NCBI GenBank assembly: GCA_041521345.1
Contig: JBGOHB010000009.1
DNA from: Virgibacillus_N oceani_A
Lineage (GTDB): Bacteria; Bacillota; Bacilli; Bacillales; Amphibacillaceae
Direction: 5' to 3' (one strand)
DNA length: 64,000 bases
How positions within the stretch are numbered: position 1 is the first letter of the stretch; each line of letters begins with the position of its first letter. This document shows, in pieces, positions 45,473 through 56,000 of this stretch. The notes under the pieces were generated by a model that was not told where the DNA came from, ran no database searches, and saw nothing but the letters and a program-made list of their open reading frames with translations. Made by a program: the position numbers and the translations under genes.

Positions 45473-46558
45473 ATGGCAAATTTAGATCAATTACGAAAAG
45501 AGCTGGATGAAGTGAATGCTGACATGCTATCACTCATTAATAAGCGTGCAACACTTGTTCAGCAAATTGGTGAAATAAAATCCAAACAGGGAACGAAACG
45601 CTTCGATCCTGTACGTGAAAGAGATATGCTAGATCAGATCACTGAACAAAATGATGGACCTTTTCAAAATGCGACAATTGAACATATATTTAAAGAGATA
45701 TTTAAGGCAGGGCTTGAATTACAGGAAGACGACCATCGCAAAGCACTGCTTGTCTCAAGGAAAAAGAAACCGGATAACACCGTCATTGATATAAAAGGTG
45801 CGAAGGTAGGAAACGGAAATACGCAATATGTGATGGGGCCTTGTGCGGTAGAAAGCTATGAGCAAGTGGAACAGGTGGCCGAAGCCGTTAAAAATAAAGG
45901 AATAAAATTGCTGCGCGGCGGTGCATTTAAGCCAAGAACTTCGCCATATGATTTCCAGGGACTTGGTGTTGAAGGACTGCAGATTTTAAAAAAGGCTGCA
46001 GATAAACATGATTTGGCAGTAGTAAGTGAAATAATTAATCCGGCACATATAGAGGAAGCTTTGGATTATGTGGATGTCATCCAAATTGGTGCCAGAAATA
46101 TGCAAAACTTTGAACTCTTGAAAGCAGCGGGTGATGTTGATAAGCCGGTACTGTTAAAACGCGGCCTGTCTGCAACCATATCTGAATTCATAAATGCTGC
46201 AGAGTATATCATTTCACGCGGGAATGGAAATATCATTCTTTGTGAAAGAGGTATCAGAACGTATGAAAAAGCAACAAGAAATACACTGGATATTTCCGCA
46301 GTGCCTGTATTGAAAAAAGAAACACACTTGCCGATCATGGTAGATGTAACGCATTCAACAGGGAGAAGAGACTTGCTATTACCAACTGCTAAAGCAGCAC
46401 TTGCAATTGGGGCAGATGGTGTCATGGCGGAAGTACATCCGGATCCGGCTGTTGCCCTGTCCGACTCTGCACAGCAAATGGATATTCCCACGTTTAATGA
46501 GTTCATGGATGAAGTACATGAAATGGACAAGCGGATGAAAGCTGTGGAAAGCCGTTAA
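45473..46558 (+). CDS. aroA: Chorismate mutase - DAHP synthase fusion
   Basis: 361-residue bifunctional enzyme, as in B. subtilis AroA(G). Residues 1-85 are an AroQ-type chorismate mutase (LRKELDEVNADMLSLINKRA), which acts as the feedback sensor; residues 110-350 are the DAHP synthase barrel with VMGPCAVESYEQV, RGGAFKPRTSPYDFQG and MVDVTHSTGRRDLL (PEP and metal sites). It starts the shikimate pathway from PEP and erythrose-4-phosphate. The ATG is preceded by GAGGAG, and a terminator follows. Confidence 0.95.
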   Translation: MANLDQLRKELDEVNADMLSLINKRATLVQQIGEIKSKQGTKRFDPVRERDMLDQITEQNDGPFQNATIEHIFKEIFKAGLELQEDDHRKALLVSRKKKPDNTVIDIKGAKVGNGNTQYVMGPCAVESYEQVEQVAEAVKNKGIKLLRGGAFKPRTSPYDFQGLGVEGLQILKKAADKHDLAVVSEIINPAHIEEALDYVDVIQIGARNMQNFELLKAAGDVDKPVLLKRGLSATISEFINAAEYIISRGNGNIILCERGIRTYEKATRNTLDISAVPVLKKETHLPIMVDVTHSTGRRDLLLPTAKAALAIGADGVMAEVHPDPAVALSDSAQQMDIPTFNEFMDEVHEMDKRMKAVESR

Positions 46559-46587
46559 CTGGGAAAAGTAATTCATATTGGATGAAA

Positions 46588-46632
46588 TGAAGGCTGGCTA
46601 TCTTAAATATGGTCAGCCTTCACTTGTTTTTC
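46588..46632 (+). terminator. Rho-independent terminator of aroA
   Basis: Stem TGAAGGCTG / CAGCCTTCA with a loop of about 17 bases and CTTGTTTTT. Confidence 0.75.
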
Positions 46633-46754
46633 CAAAAAAGATGATGGCACGTAAAAACCGTATCTCTATAGGGTTTCTTTTTGTAATTTTTTTCAATGTG
46701 GAGTATGATAAAGAAAATACAGGATCGATATAGATTTTGCAGGAGGTAGATATT

Positions 46755-47750
46755 GTGAACATAACAATTTATGATGTAGCAAGAGAGGCAAATGTTTCCA
46801 TGGCGACCGTATCAAGGGTTGTGAATGGGAACCCGAATGTAAAACCAACAACTAGAAAAAAAGTATTGGGTGTTATTGAAGATTTAGGCTACCGGCCAAA
46901 TGCGGTGGCAAGAGGTTTGGCAAGCAAAAGAACTACAACAGTGGGTGCGATCATTCCGGATATCTCAAGTATATTCTATGCCGAGCTGGCAAGAGGGATT
47001 GAAGATATTGCCACCATGTATAAATACAATATGATTTTGAGTAACTCTGATCAGAATAAAGACAAAGAACTCCAACTTATTGATACGATGCTGGAAAAAC
47101 AGGTGGACGGGCTCATTTTTATGGGTGGACATATTTCTGAAGAGCATGTACAGCAGTTCAAGACCGCTCCGGTTCCGGTTGTTTTGGCTGCAACGTATGA
47201 CGAAAATAGTGTGGTACCATCTGTAAATATTGATTATGAGCAGGCTGCATATGAAGCTACAAAGCTTTTAATTGATAGTGGTAATAAACAACCGGCTTTT
47301 ATTTCCGGACTGGATGACGGGCATATTAATGAACTGAAATACAGCGGATATACTCGTGCGGTAAAAGAACTGAGCGGCTCCGTTAATGAAGACTATATTA
47401 TTCGGGAGGATTACTCCTATGATTCTGGCGCAGAAGCAGTACAACAGCTGTTAGAACTGAATGAAAGACCTACAGCTGTATTTGTTGCCTCAGATGAAAT
47501 GGCACTTGGTGTGATCCATGGTGCTCAAGATAAGGGCTACCGTGTACCTGAAGATTTGGAAGTAGTTGGCTTTGACAATACCAGGCTGGCCACAATGGTG
47601 CGCCCGACATTATCTACTGTTGTACAGCCAATGTATGATATTGGTGCAGTTGCGATGCGCCTTTTGACTAAATTTATGAACAAAGAAGAAGTGGAGGACC
47701 AAAAAGTAATCTTGCCACACCGAATTGAAAAAAGACATTCAACTAATTAA
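46755..47750 (+). CDS. ccpA: Catabolite control protein A
   Basis: 331-residue LacI/GalR regulator that with HPr-Ser-P binds cre sites for carbon catabolite control. The N-terminal helix-turn-helix is TIYDVAREANVSMATVSRV, followed by the hinge helix in NAVARGLASKRT, which is close to the CcpA consensus. The periplasmic-binding-like core has FVASDEMALGVIHGAQDKGY. The start is GTG 46755 behind AGGAGG. It lies between aroA and motPS as in B. subtilis. Confidence 0.95.
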   Translation: MNITIYDVAREANVSMATVSRVVNGNPNVKPTTRKKVLGVIEDLGYRPNAVARGLASKRTTTVGAIIPDISSIFYAELARGIEDIATMYKYNMILSNSDQNKDKELQLIDTMLEKQVDGLIFMGGHISEEHVQQFKTAPVPVVLAATYDENSVVPSVNIDYEQAAYEATKLLIDSGNKQPAFISGLDDGHINELKYSGYTRAVKELSGSVNEDYIIREDYSYDSGAEAVQQLLELNERPTAVFVASDEMALGVIHGAQDKGYRVPEDLEVVGFDNTRLATMVRPTLSTVVQPMYDIGAVAMRLLTKFMNKEEVEDQKVILPHRIEKRHSTN

Positions 47751-47868
47751 ATAATTTGCCGATATAAGGAGTAGATATGATTTCAAGCAGATGTAAATCT
47801 GCCTAATTGCAATGAGTGCTTTTCCCATCATTTATGGTGATTAGCCAAGTTTTCTAAGGAGCGGGATT

Positions 47869-48693
47869 ATGAGAAAACGAGATATATTAACTCCTATCGG
47901 CATTACGTTTGGTTTTATCATGATTATGCTTGCAGTAGCCTCCAGGGGTGGATCAGAAGGTGCTGCACAGTTTCTCGATATTGCATCGATTTTTATTGTA
48001 ATCGGCGGACTGATTGCTTCCATGTTAATTAATTTTAAAATGGAACAAATTAAATTGACAAGAAAGATTATGAACGAGGCTTTTCATAAAAATGAACAGC
48101 GCCTCCCTGAATTAATTGCCTTATTTATTCAACTATCTGAACGGGCGAGAAGGGAAGGCATTCTAGCATTGGAAAATGAATTGGAAGAAGTGGATGATCC
48201 TTTTATAAGAAAAGGCATCCTTCTTGCTGTGGACGGAATTGAACCAGAAGTTATCAATGACATCATGAATGCGGAAATTACCGCAATGGAAGAGCGTCAC
48301 TACAGGGGAAGGGCGCTTATTGAAAAAGCGGCAGAATACGCACCGGCCTGGGGAATGATTGGTACGCTGGTCGGGCTTGTTCTGATGTTAAATAGCCTTG
48401 AAGACCCGGCGACACTTGGACCAAGCATGGCCGTTGCACTACTGACAACTTTGTATGGAACGGTTCTGGCCAATTTGGTTTTTGCCCCAATGGCGAGTAA
48501 ACTGGAGAGTAAAACAGAAGAGGAAGTTTTTATTAAACAGGTGATTATTGAAGGTGTCATCGGCGTTCAGTCAGGGCAAAATCCAAGAATTTTAGAAGAA
48601 AAATTAAGTGCTTTCCTTTCCAACGAGGCGAAGGAGAAACAGGGAGAAGAAGAGGAATCCGGTTTCGTGGAGGAGAGCATAAATGAAGCGTAG
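47869..48693 (+). CDS. motP: Na+-type flagellar stator MotP
   Basis: 274-residue MotA-family stator with four membrane helices: two at the N-terminus, including ITFGFIMIMLAVASRGG, and two in the C-terminal half, including the WGMIGTLVGLVLML segment with conserved Pro/Gly. MotPS drives flagellar rotation with sodium. It overlaps motS by 11 bases, so they are coupled. AAGGAGC precedes the ATG. No cre box that I can trust is seen between ccpA and motP. Confidence 0.93.
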   Translation: MRKRDILTPIGITFGFIMIMLAVASRGGSEGAAQFLDIASIFIVIGGLIASMLINFKMEQIKLTRKIMNEAFHKNEQRLPELIALFIQLSERARREGILALENELEEVDDPFIRKGILLAVDGIEPEVINDIMNAEITAMEERHYRGRALIEKAAEYAPAWGMIGTLVGLVLMLNSLEDPATLGPSMAVALLTTLYGTVLANLVFAPMASKLESKTEEEVFIKQVIIEGVIGVQSGQNPRILEEKLSAFLSNEAKEKQGEEEESGFVEESINEA

Positions 48694-49477
48694 GGAAATC
48701 AAAAAGCGGAAAAACAGCGGTGCACCTAAGTGGATGGTTACATATTCAGATATGGTTACCCTTATTTTGGTTTTTTTCATTCTTTTGTTTTCCATGTCTC
48801 AAATTGACTTGGTAAAATTTGAAGCGATATCGGAATCATTTCAAAACCGGATGATTTTGGATTTCTATCCTTCTGCAATACCGGCAGAAAATCCGACAGA
48901 GCATGCAAGTATTGAAGAGCGCGGAGAGAACTCGAATGAATTTGAAACACCGACACAATTAAGAGATAATACAGACCGAGATAAAACAGAAGAGGTTGAT
49001 GAAGATAATAAAGATTCATTAAGCACTTTATTGGAAGAAATTGAAGCTTATCTGGACGAAAATAACTTAAATAATGTAATAACTGCAAACAGGACCGAAC
49101 AGGGTGTTGTGCTGGTTTTACAGGAAAGTATCCTGTTTGATTCAGCAGAAGCGGAAATTCTTCAATCGGGAATGCCGTTTTTAGATCGAATCGGTTCATT
49201 GCTGCATGATATCCCAAACAGTGTAAAGGTTGAAGGACATACGGACAGCAGACCAATATCCAATTTCAGGTATCCTTCCAATTGGGAATTGTCCGGCGCA
49301 CGTGCCAGCAGTGTAATCCGCTACCTGATTGAAGAAAATGAATTTGATGAATCGCGCTTTACTTCAGCCGGGTACGCAGACACAAGACCGGCCGTACCAA
49401 ACGATTCACCACAAAACTGGAGTCAAAACAGACGAGTAGAAATAGTAATTATGGAAGATAATGAAGATGAAGAATGA
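48683..49477 (+). CDS. motS: Na+-type flagellar stator MotS
   Basis: 264-residue MotB-family partner of MotP. The single membrane helix WMVTYSDMVTLILVFFILLF holds the conserved ion-binding Asp, and residues 160-255 are an OmpA-like peptidoglycan-binding domain (VEGHTDSRPI and SQNRRVEIVI). The segment between, about residues 75-125, is acidic and rich in Asp, Glu and Asn. It begins inside motP. Confidence 0.93.
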   Translation: MKRREIKKRKNSGAPKWMVTYSDMVTLILVFFILLFSMSQIDLVKFEAISESFQNRMILDFYPSAIPAENPTEHASIEERGENSNEFETPTQLRDNTDRDKTEEVDEDNKDSLSTLLEEIEAYLDENNLNNVITANRTEQGVVLVLQESILFDSAEAEILQSGMPFLDRIGSLLHDIPNSVKVEGHTDSRPISNFRYPSNWELSGARASSVIRYLIEENEFDESRFTSAGYADTRPAVPNDSPQNWSQNRRVEIVIMEDNEDEE

Positions 49478-49558
49478 AACATGGGGGCAGTTCTCCTGTT
49501 TCATTTTTTTTGTCTATAAACCATTTTTCTGCCATAAAGTTCATATAATGTATCATAT

Positions 49559-49974
49559 AAAGCATCTATGGTACATGAAGGTTCTAAAAATCGAAAATGA
49601 CATACCATATAAAGCATCTATGGTACATGAAGGTTCTAAAAATCGAAAATGACATACCATATAAAGCGTCTATGGTATATGAAGGCTTTAAAAATCGAAA
49701 ATGACATACCATAAAAATCGTCTATGGTACATGAAGGCTCTAAAAATCGAAAATGACATACCATAAAAATCGTCTATGGTACATGAAGGCTTTAAAAATC
49801 GAAAATGATGTACCATAGAATCCGTTAATGGTGCATGAAATCCTAAAAGATCGAAAATGACATACCATAAAAATCGTCTATGGTACATGAAGGCTCTAAA
49901 AATCGAAAATGACATACCATAAAAAGCGTCTATGGTACATGAAGGCTATAAAAATCGAAAATGATGTACCATAG
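49559..49974 (+). repeat. Tandem array of eight 52-bp units with inverted-repeat core
   Basis: Eight head-to-tail units of exactly 52 bases start at 49559, 49611, 49663, 49715, 49767, 49819, 49871 and 49923, preceded by a partial unit at about 49547. Each unit has TATGGTA on its left and TACCATA on its right, so these 7-base arms alternate throughout; in units 5 and 8 the right arm is GATGTACCATAG, which pairs better with CTATGGTACAT. The conserved middle is AATCGAAAATGA. Unit 6 is the most diverged. It fills the space after motS and contains no gene. Confidence 0.95.
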
Positions 49975-50096
49975 AGACAGTTAAAGAACAGTTGCCTATC
50001 GACGAACAGTACTCAAAGCTGTCTTTATACATCATGTTAAGAATTATCGATAAAACCTCTTTGTAGAGCATAACTATTAACCTGCTAAAAGGAAAC

Positions 50097-50334
50097 GAGG
50101 CTGGGACAGAACTCTGAGTAAGCGTTGAAAAGACGAACAACCCACCACATTAGCTCCGGAAATATACGTAGACTCCTGTGGGAGCAAAGGCATCGGGGAG
50201 ACCCCGCAGTGCGTCAGCACGAGGAGGCTCACCAGCCGCCCGCGGAAAGCGAAGTATATTTCTGGAGCGGGATTTAAGCACAAATTTAAGGATGTTCGGA
50301 TTTCTGTTTATTAAAATTGTTCTGGACCAGCTTC
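50097..50334. repeat. Mosaic hairpin element A (238 bp)
   Basis: Bounded by imperfect inverted ends GAGGCTGGGACAGAAC and GTTCTGGACCAGCTTC (13 of 16 pair). Inside is a second pair of arms, GCTCCGGAAATATACGTAG at 50153 and GAAAGCGAAGTATATTTCT at 50245. Between the inner arms are GC-rich stems such as GGGGAGACCCCG. Element B near 57.8 kb shares both ends and arms. It ends one base before the acuC stop and may act as its 3' end. Resembles dispersed intergenic repeats known in Bacillaceae and staphylococci; I cannot place it in a named family. Confidence 0.85.
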
Positions 50335-50335
50335 G

Positions 50336-51493
50336 TCATTTCACCGGTTTTGTATATTTTAATAAATGCAAAAGCAGTTTTTCGTTTTTTTCCGTAATTT
50401 CCACTTTTCTTGGTATCGTTGGTCTGGATTCCTTCGGGTCATGCCAAAACTTCGGCAATTCCACTGGAGCCTGGGGCTGCCATTTTTCTAGCCATGCTGA
50501 TGGGGTTTCGCCAGCAGCCACCTCATCCGAAGACATCACATTCCAGATTTGTGCCCAGGCTCTTGGGACAACCCGCCAAATATCATAACCACCGCCGCCA
50601 AGTGCGATCCATTTCCCCCCGCAATACTGATGTGCCAATTCATGCGAAAGTGCAGGGATACGCTCATAAATTTTCATGGAGGCAGAAAGGTGGGTTAATG
50701 GATCATAAAAATGAGAGTCTGCACCATTTTGCGTAACAATCATATCAGGCTTAAAAAATTCCGTGATTTCTCTTAAAGCGGCTTCATACACTTGAAGGAA
50801 AGATTCATCTTCGGTAAATGCATCAATCGGCAGGTTAAAGGAATAGCCGTGACCTTCTTTGATCCCGCGTTCATTTACGTTGCCTGTTCCCGGAAAAAGA
50901 TATCTCCCTGTCTCATGGATCGAAAACGTACAAACATTTGGATCATCATAAAATGCCCATTGAACCCCGTCTCCGTGGTGTGCATCTGTGTCCACGTACA
51001 GCACCCGGAGATTGTATTTTTTACGAATATATTTAATGGCGACCGCTCCATCATTATAAATACAAAATCCGGCGGCCTTTCGTTTAAATCCATGATGCAG
51101 ACCGCCACCAAGATTAAGTGCATGCTCGGCAGCACCGCTCAAAACGGCATCAACCGCCGTTAAAGTACCGCCTACAAGGTAACTGGACGCTTCATGCATA
51201 TTATCAAAAATCGGTGTATCCTCGGTTCCTAATCCATACTCATATCCGTCTGCTTCCGTTAACTTGCCTTTACTTGCTTTCTTTACTGTTTCAATATAAG
51301 CGCGATCATGAAAAAGAGCCAGTTCATCTTCCGTTGCCATGCGAGGTACTATTATTTGCTCTTTACTAAGTTTGTTTGACTGTTCCAATAATTCCTTGGA
51401 AAGAATAACCCGTTTTTGATTAAAAGGGTGGTCTTCATGAAAACGGTATTTCAGGAATTCATCGGAAAACACAAAGGAGGCATTGCAGCTCAT
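50336..51493 (-). CDS. acuC: Class I histone-deacetylase-like protein AcuC
   Basis: 385-residue zinc-dependent deacetylase. Motifs are LGGGLHHGFKRKAAGFCIYN, DTDAHHGDGVQWAFYDDPNV (catalytic His pair and Asp) and QNGADSHFYDPL. In B. subtilis it removes the acetyl group that AcuA places on acetyl-CoA synthetase. It is the last gene of acuABC; its ATG overlaps the acuB stop (ATGA). Confidence 0.94.
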   Translation of the reverse strand: MSCNASFVFSDEFLKYRFHEDHPFNQKRVILSKELLEQSNKLSKEQIIVPRMATEDELALFHDRAYIETVKKASKGKLTEADGYEYGLGTEDTPIFDNMHEASSYLVGGTLTAVDAVLSGAAEHALNLGGGLHHGFKRKAAGFCIYNDGAVAIKYIRKKYNLRVLYVDTDAHHGDGVQWAFYDDPNVCTFSIHETGRYLFPGTGNVNERGIKEGHGYSFNLPIDAFTEDESFLQVYEAALREITEFFKPDMIVTQNGADSHFYDPLTHLSASMKIYERIPALSHELAHQYCGGKWIALGGGGYDIWRVVPRAWAQIWNVMSSDEVAAGETPSAWLEKWQPQAPVELPKFWHDPKESRPTIPRKVEITEKNEKLLLHLLKYTKPVK

Positions 51494-52143
51494 ACTTTTG
51501 GCTCCGGAATATTATTTGGCCACATAAGCTCATACCCTGCATTTCTTAAATCTTGAATAATTGGCATCGGATTCATCGTTTGCACGCGGAAAACGAGTAT
51601 TTTATAATCTGGATCATTCTTAAAAGGATAAATGAGTACGGAAACTATATTTGTTTTTCTTTTTCCAAAAATGGCTGTCACTTCTGGTAAAATACCGGGA
51701 CGGTGCGGTACTTTCACTTCGATATGCGAGCTTTGTACATGCGTACCTGTTAACTGAATGAATGTGTATAACATATCTTTCTCTGTAACAATCCCAATGA
51801 GTTCGTTATTGTTTCGAACAACAGGCAATGCTGCACATTCTTTTTTATAAAAGATACGCGCAATTTCCTCGACAAAATCTAGTGGGTGAATCGTAGTCAC
51901 CGGTGAACTCATAATTGAACGGATTTCATTTTCCAATTCAGGAGCGTTAGCATCTTTTTCAAAAATGGATGGGCTGGCATCCCGTACGTCGCGATCAGAA
52001 ACAATACCAATGATGGAAAAGTTCTCATCCACGATCGGTATATGCCTGATCCGATGCTTCTGGAGTATTTCTAATGCTTCTTTAATAGTAGCTGTTGGTG
52101 GAAGTGTCACTACTTCCGTTTTCATAATTTCTTCAACTAACAT
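51490..52143 (-). CDS. acuB: CBS-ACT domain protein AcuB
   Basis: 217-residue protein with two CBS domains in residues 1-135 (TIKEALEILQKHRIRHIPIV and LPVVRNNNELIGIVTEKDML) and an ACT-like C-terminal part (IEVKVPHRPGILPEVTAIFG). It probably senses a nucleotide or metabolite, but its role in the acetoin/acetate-utilisation operon is not firm. It abuts acuA and overlaps acuC, so all three are translated together. Confidence 0.92.
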   Translation of the reverse strand: MLVEEIMKTEVVTLPPTATIKEALEILQKHRIRHIPIVDENFSIIGIVSDRDVRDASPSIFEKDANAPELENEIRSIMSSPVTTIHPLDFVEEIARIFYKKECAALPVVRNNNELIGIVTEKDMLYTFIQLTGTHVQSSHIEVKVPHRPGILPEVTAIFGKRKTNIVSVLIYPFKNDPDYKILVFRVQTMNPMPIIQDLRNAGYELMWPNNIPEPKV

Positions 52144-52797
52144 CTATAACCCCTCCCGAATACTTCGATATCGATGTCTCTGTAAAAATCGTAATTTATC
52201 AAACGCTTTAACCGAAGACTCCGGAACATTTTTGCCGATCCGGACCATTAAACAATTGGCCGGATGGGAAATGATTTCAGGATCATCTGTTGGTGCAGGT
52301 ATCAGTCCACCTGAGGCCATCATTTGTTCCATCATTTTACGGTAGTCCCAAATACTTAACGATGTTCTATTCAAATCCCAATGCCAGTAATACTCCGTAG
52401 AGATGGTGATGTAATTTTCCATGTAATCATCCATCATGGAGACTTTTAATAAGCCAGAAGCCACGCCTGCTCCCCGGTAATCAGGGATAACCTCAATAGC
52501 GCCCAGCATAATCAAATCTTTCATGTTGAATTCTGACCATCTTTCCATTGGGTCAGGATACAGGTATGTAACATAACCGACAATGGTATCTTCTGTTCTC
52601 GCTATAATTATTCTGCCTTCAGAAAAATCCGCAATACTTAAAAGTGCCTCGAATTGTTTTTCAGCAGGGCGAAATGCTGTTAATAATTCATGAAAATAAT
52701 ATTTTTTTAATTCCTCAGAAGGAAGAGGACCTTCAATGGTAACTGTTACACCAGAAGCTTCACGTGTTTGCACATGATAGCTCTTCTTATGCTCCAT
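52144..52797 (-). CDS. acuA: Protein acetyltransferase AcuA
   Basis: 217-residue GNAT-family enzyme that acetylates and inactivates acetyl-CoA synthetase in B. subtilis. The acetyl-CoA-binding loop is VIPDYRGAGVASGLL. The start is ATG 52797 behind GGCGGTGAT. In B. subtilis acsA sits divergently upstream, but here the next gene is a penicillin-binding protein and acsA is not in the window. Bases 52,798-52,983 are AT-rich and carry the acu promoter; I do not see a clear cre box. Confidence 0.93.
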   Translation of the reverse strand: MEHKKSYHVQTREASGVTVTIEGPLPSEELKKYYFHELLTAFRPAEKQFEALLSIADFSEGRIIIARTEDTIVGYVTYLYPDPMERWSEFNMKDLIMLGAIEVIPDYRGAGVASGLLKVSMMDDYMENYITISTEYYWHWDLNRTSLSIWDYRKMMEQMMASGGLIPAPTDDPEIISHPANCLMVRIGKNVPESSVKAFDKLRFLQRHRYRSIREGL

Positions 52798-52983
52798 CCA
52801 TATCACCGCCTACATAATATTTTAATCGCTTACATTGTATTATACAGGATATGGCTATGTAGTTTTAGTCATAAGTTAAAAAAGTGTAAATATAGTTATC
52901 AGAGCGAGTACCAAGGCTTTTCAGTGTGCATTAATTGTGAAGGCTTAATTACCATAACAGATAATTATGTTATATTTTTCACC

Positions 52984-53012
52984 TGAAAAAAAGAGGGGAA
53001 ATATCCCCTCTT
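52984..53012 (-). terminator. Rho-independent terminator of the PBP gene
   Basis: Perfect 9-base stem AAGAGGGGA / TCCCCTCTT with a 4-base loop; on the minus strand it is followed by TTTTTT. Confidence 0.9.
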
Positions 53013-53035
53013 CCTGTTAAATGCTATTATTAAAG

Positions 53036-56000
53036 TTAGTCATCATTTTCGTCGTCCTCATCCTGATCCTCTTCTTCATCATCGCCATCGTTCTCATCTT
53101 CATCTTCTTCGTCATCATTCTCGTTATTACCGTTATTCCCATTTCCGTTATTATCCTCACCGTTGCCGTTCCCGTTACCCTCATTTCCGTTATCATTCTC
53201 ATCATTTCCATTATCCTCATCATTCTCGTTGTCCTGATCATCATTGCCATTGCTGCCTTCGTTATCATCACTTTCATTCTCTTCTCCGACAGTAATTTCA
53301 TTGGATGCAGAAGATTCCCGGCCAAAATAATTCACGGCTTTCACGTGATACACACCAGATGATCCGGTGGAATAATCGGTATCCGAAGTGCTTCCAACCC
53401 TTGAGAAGCTTTCGCCGGACTCACTAGCACGGTAAATTCGGTATCCAACAATATTTTGCCCGGTTGTTCTATCCCAGGATATGGAAACGTCTGATGACGA
53501 AACCGACGGAGCTGGTGGAGCACTGCCAGTATCTTCAATGGAGCTGCTTGCACCTGTACTGGAAGTGGAAACACTTATTTGTTCCCATTTCTCTGTTTCG
53601 GTGCGTGGATACAGCTGCGTCAGGTCGTTTAGTTCATTCCAGCCCATACGTTCCAGAAAATCAGGGTTAAACGCCAGTCCGTCTCCTTCTACAAATTCTC
53701 CAGGTGTGTCAGGTCCAGCGACCACTGCGTTTCCATCAACCATGGTGATATTGCCGGAAATCAGGCTGTTATCTTCCTCTGTTGGCACATGCTCTGCATT
53801 GAATAGATCCGATTTTACGAGACCTGCCTGCTCACATAATTCTGATGGAAGCATGCCAGAAATTGCGCAGTAGCTTCTTTCAACAATCCCGTCCGGTCGT
53901 GTAAATCTATCGGAAGGTGCCAGCAAGTCAGAGTTGATATCTGTTGCTGCATTGATCAATTCCGACCAAAGTTGTATATTCATGTTGCTGTAGCTTAAAT
54001 GAGAGCCTGTATTGTAAATAGAATGTGGCTCATCATATCCCATCCAGGTCCCGAAGGTCACATTTGGATTTGTTGCAACAAACCAGGCATCCTTGTATTC
54101 ATCGGAAGTCCCTGTTTTTCCTGCCCAGTCCACACCGCCATATCGTAATTGAGAGCTCAAATGCGTACCAGTTCCTTGACTGATCACGCTTCGCATCAAA
54201 TCAATCGTTAAATAATTCGTTTGTGGGGAATACACATCAACCGTTTCAGTTTCGTGTTCATAGATGAGATCCCCATCTTCTGTAGTAATTTTTTCAATCA
54301 TGTACCCATCAGCAAACTGTCCGTTATTGCCAAAGGTTGCAAAGGCATTAATATTCTCTTCAATGTAAGTACCACGACTCATTGCACCAATGGACAGTGC
54401 ACGATTTTCATGATCCATCGGTTCCAATGTAGTAATACCCATCTTTTCCAGGTATTCTTCAGAAGGTCTTTCGTCCATCATATCCAGATAAATCTCTGCA
54501 GCCGGAATGTTATAGGAACTGGCCAGAGCCTGTCTGGCTGAAACAATACCGTAATGCCCGCCTCCATAGTTACTTAAGGGCCAGTTTGGATAATTTCTGT
54601 CATAGTCAGCAATAGGGGTTCCAGGTTGAATTCTGCCTTTTTCCATTGATGCTGCGTAAAAGAATGGCTTCATGGTACTTCCATTTGGCCGGGTAGCCTG
54701 TGTTGCATAATTAAATTGCTGGTCCTCATTGTGGTCCCTTCCCCCAACAAAGCTGATAATTTTTCCTGTATTGTTTTCAATCAACATAGCAGCAGTCTGA
54801 AGCGGGTCTGTTTTTTCCACCATTTCTCCTGTATCGGGGTCTTCTTCTGTAAAAGTACGGTCAGGTCCATAATATTGATATTCCCTGACTACTTTTTGCA
54901 TCACATCATAAATCTCTTTATCGATGGTAGAATGGATGTTATAGCCGCCAACACGCATATCACGTCTTGCCAATTCATCATATTCCTGGTCTAAATCCCC
55001 GTCTTCTTCAAGATCTTCTTCTGTATATCCATCCTGTTCAGCCAGATAGATTTTTAAAATATTTTTAGCCCTGTTCTGCAGCTCATAAGTCAGATAAGGA
55101 TAGGAGTCAATCGGCGATTCAGTTGCTTCTGTAAAGTCGGCAGCTATGTCATACTCGATTGCTTCGTCATATTCATCCCGGGTAATGTATTCCGAATCCA
55201 GCATTCGGTTTAATACCGATTTCATTCGGTTGATTCCTGGCTGAATTCCATCTTCATCCTTTAGTTCCCCTTGATTGGTAAAGGGGGTGTATGCGGACGG
55301 ACTTTGCGGAAGCCCTGCAAGATAGGCAGCTTGCGGAAGGTTTACTTCATCCGCATCCATGCCGAAAATACCCTGAGCCGCTGTTTGTATTCCTGCAATG
55401 TTATCTCCGGACGCATTTCTGCCGTAAGGAACAATATTCAAATAGGCTTCCAGAATCTCATCCTTTTCAAAAAAACGTTCCAACCTCATTGCAAGGAGAA
55501 TTTCCTTTGCTTTTCGTTCAAAAGAAACTTCATCGGTAAGTATCTGATTCTTAATTAACTGCTGGGTTAAGGTACTGCCGCCCGTTCTCGTATCGGAATT
55601 CGTCACCTCTTGCACCATTGCCCGAACAATTGCACTTGGCACAATACCTTCATGCTCATGAAAATATTCATCCTCGGTTGCGATTACTGCATCGATCAAT
55701 ACCGGAGAAATTTCATCCAGAGTTGTTTCTTCCCTGAAAAGATCGGATTGCACATTACCGATATAAATTTCATCAGCAAAGTATAACATAGACGTTTCTT
55801 CATAATTGTATAAGTCATCTGCCATTACTTCATACGGGCGTACCGGCTCGTCTTTCACTAAAGAAGCAAAGTAGCCTGCACCAAGTCCCCCTGCAAAAAA
55901 CATGCCAATAAAGCCAACAACAAGGAAAAACAGAATCACATTCCAGAACACATCATAGGTAATTCTCGATGAACGCTGAAGTTTTCCTGTTTTCCACCAT

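Noticed and set aside
49559..49974. CRISPR array
   Set aside because: The whole 52-base unit is repeated with no variable spacers, and no cas genes are in the window.
49688..50140. Minus-strand frames with repeated SIFRAFMYHRRFLWYV text
   Set aside because: They arise from the 52-bp tandem units, whose period is not a multiple of three, so no stable protein repeat is kept.
50097..50334. Insertion sequence
   Set aside because: The inverted ends enclose no transposase frame, and the interior is made of hairpins.
53021..53362. Hydrophobic plus-strand frame full of Ile, Val and Leu
   Set aside because: It is the reverse of the Asp/Glu/Asn codons of the PBP tail; such codons read as hydrophobic residues on the other strand. 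No ribosome site.
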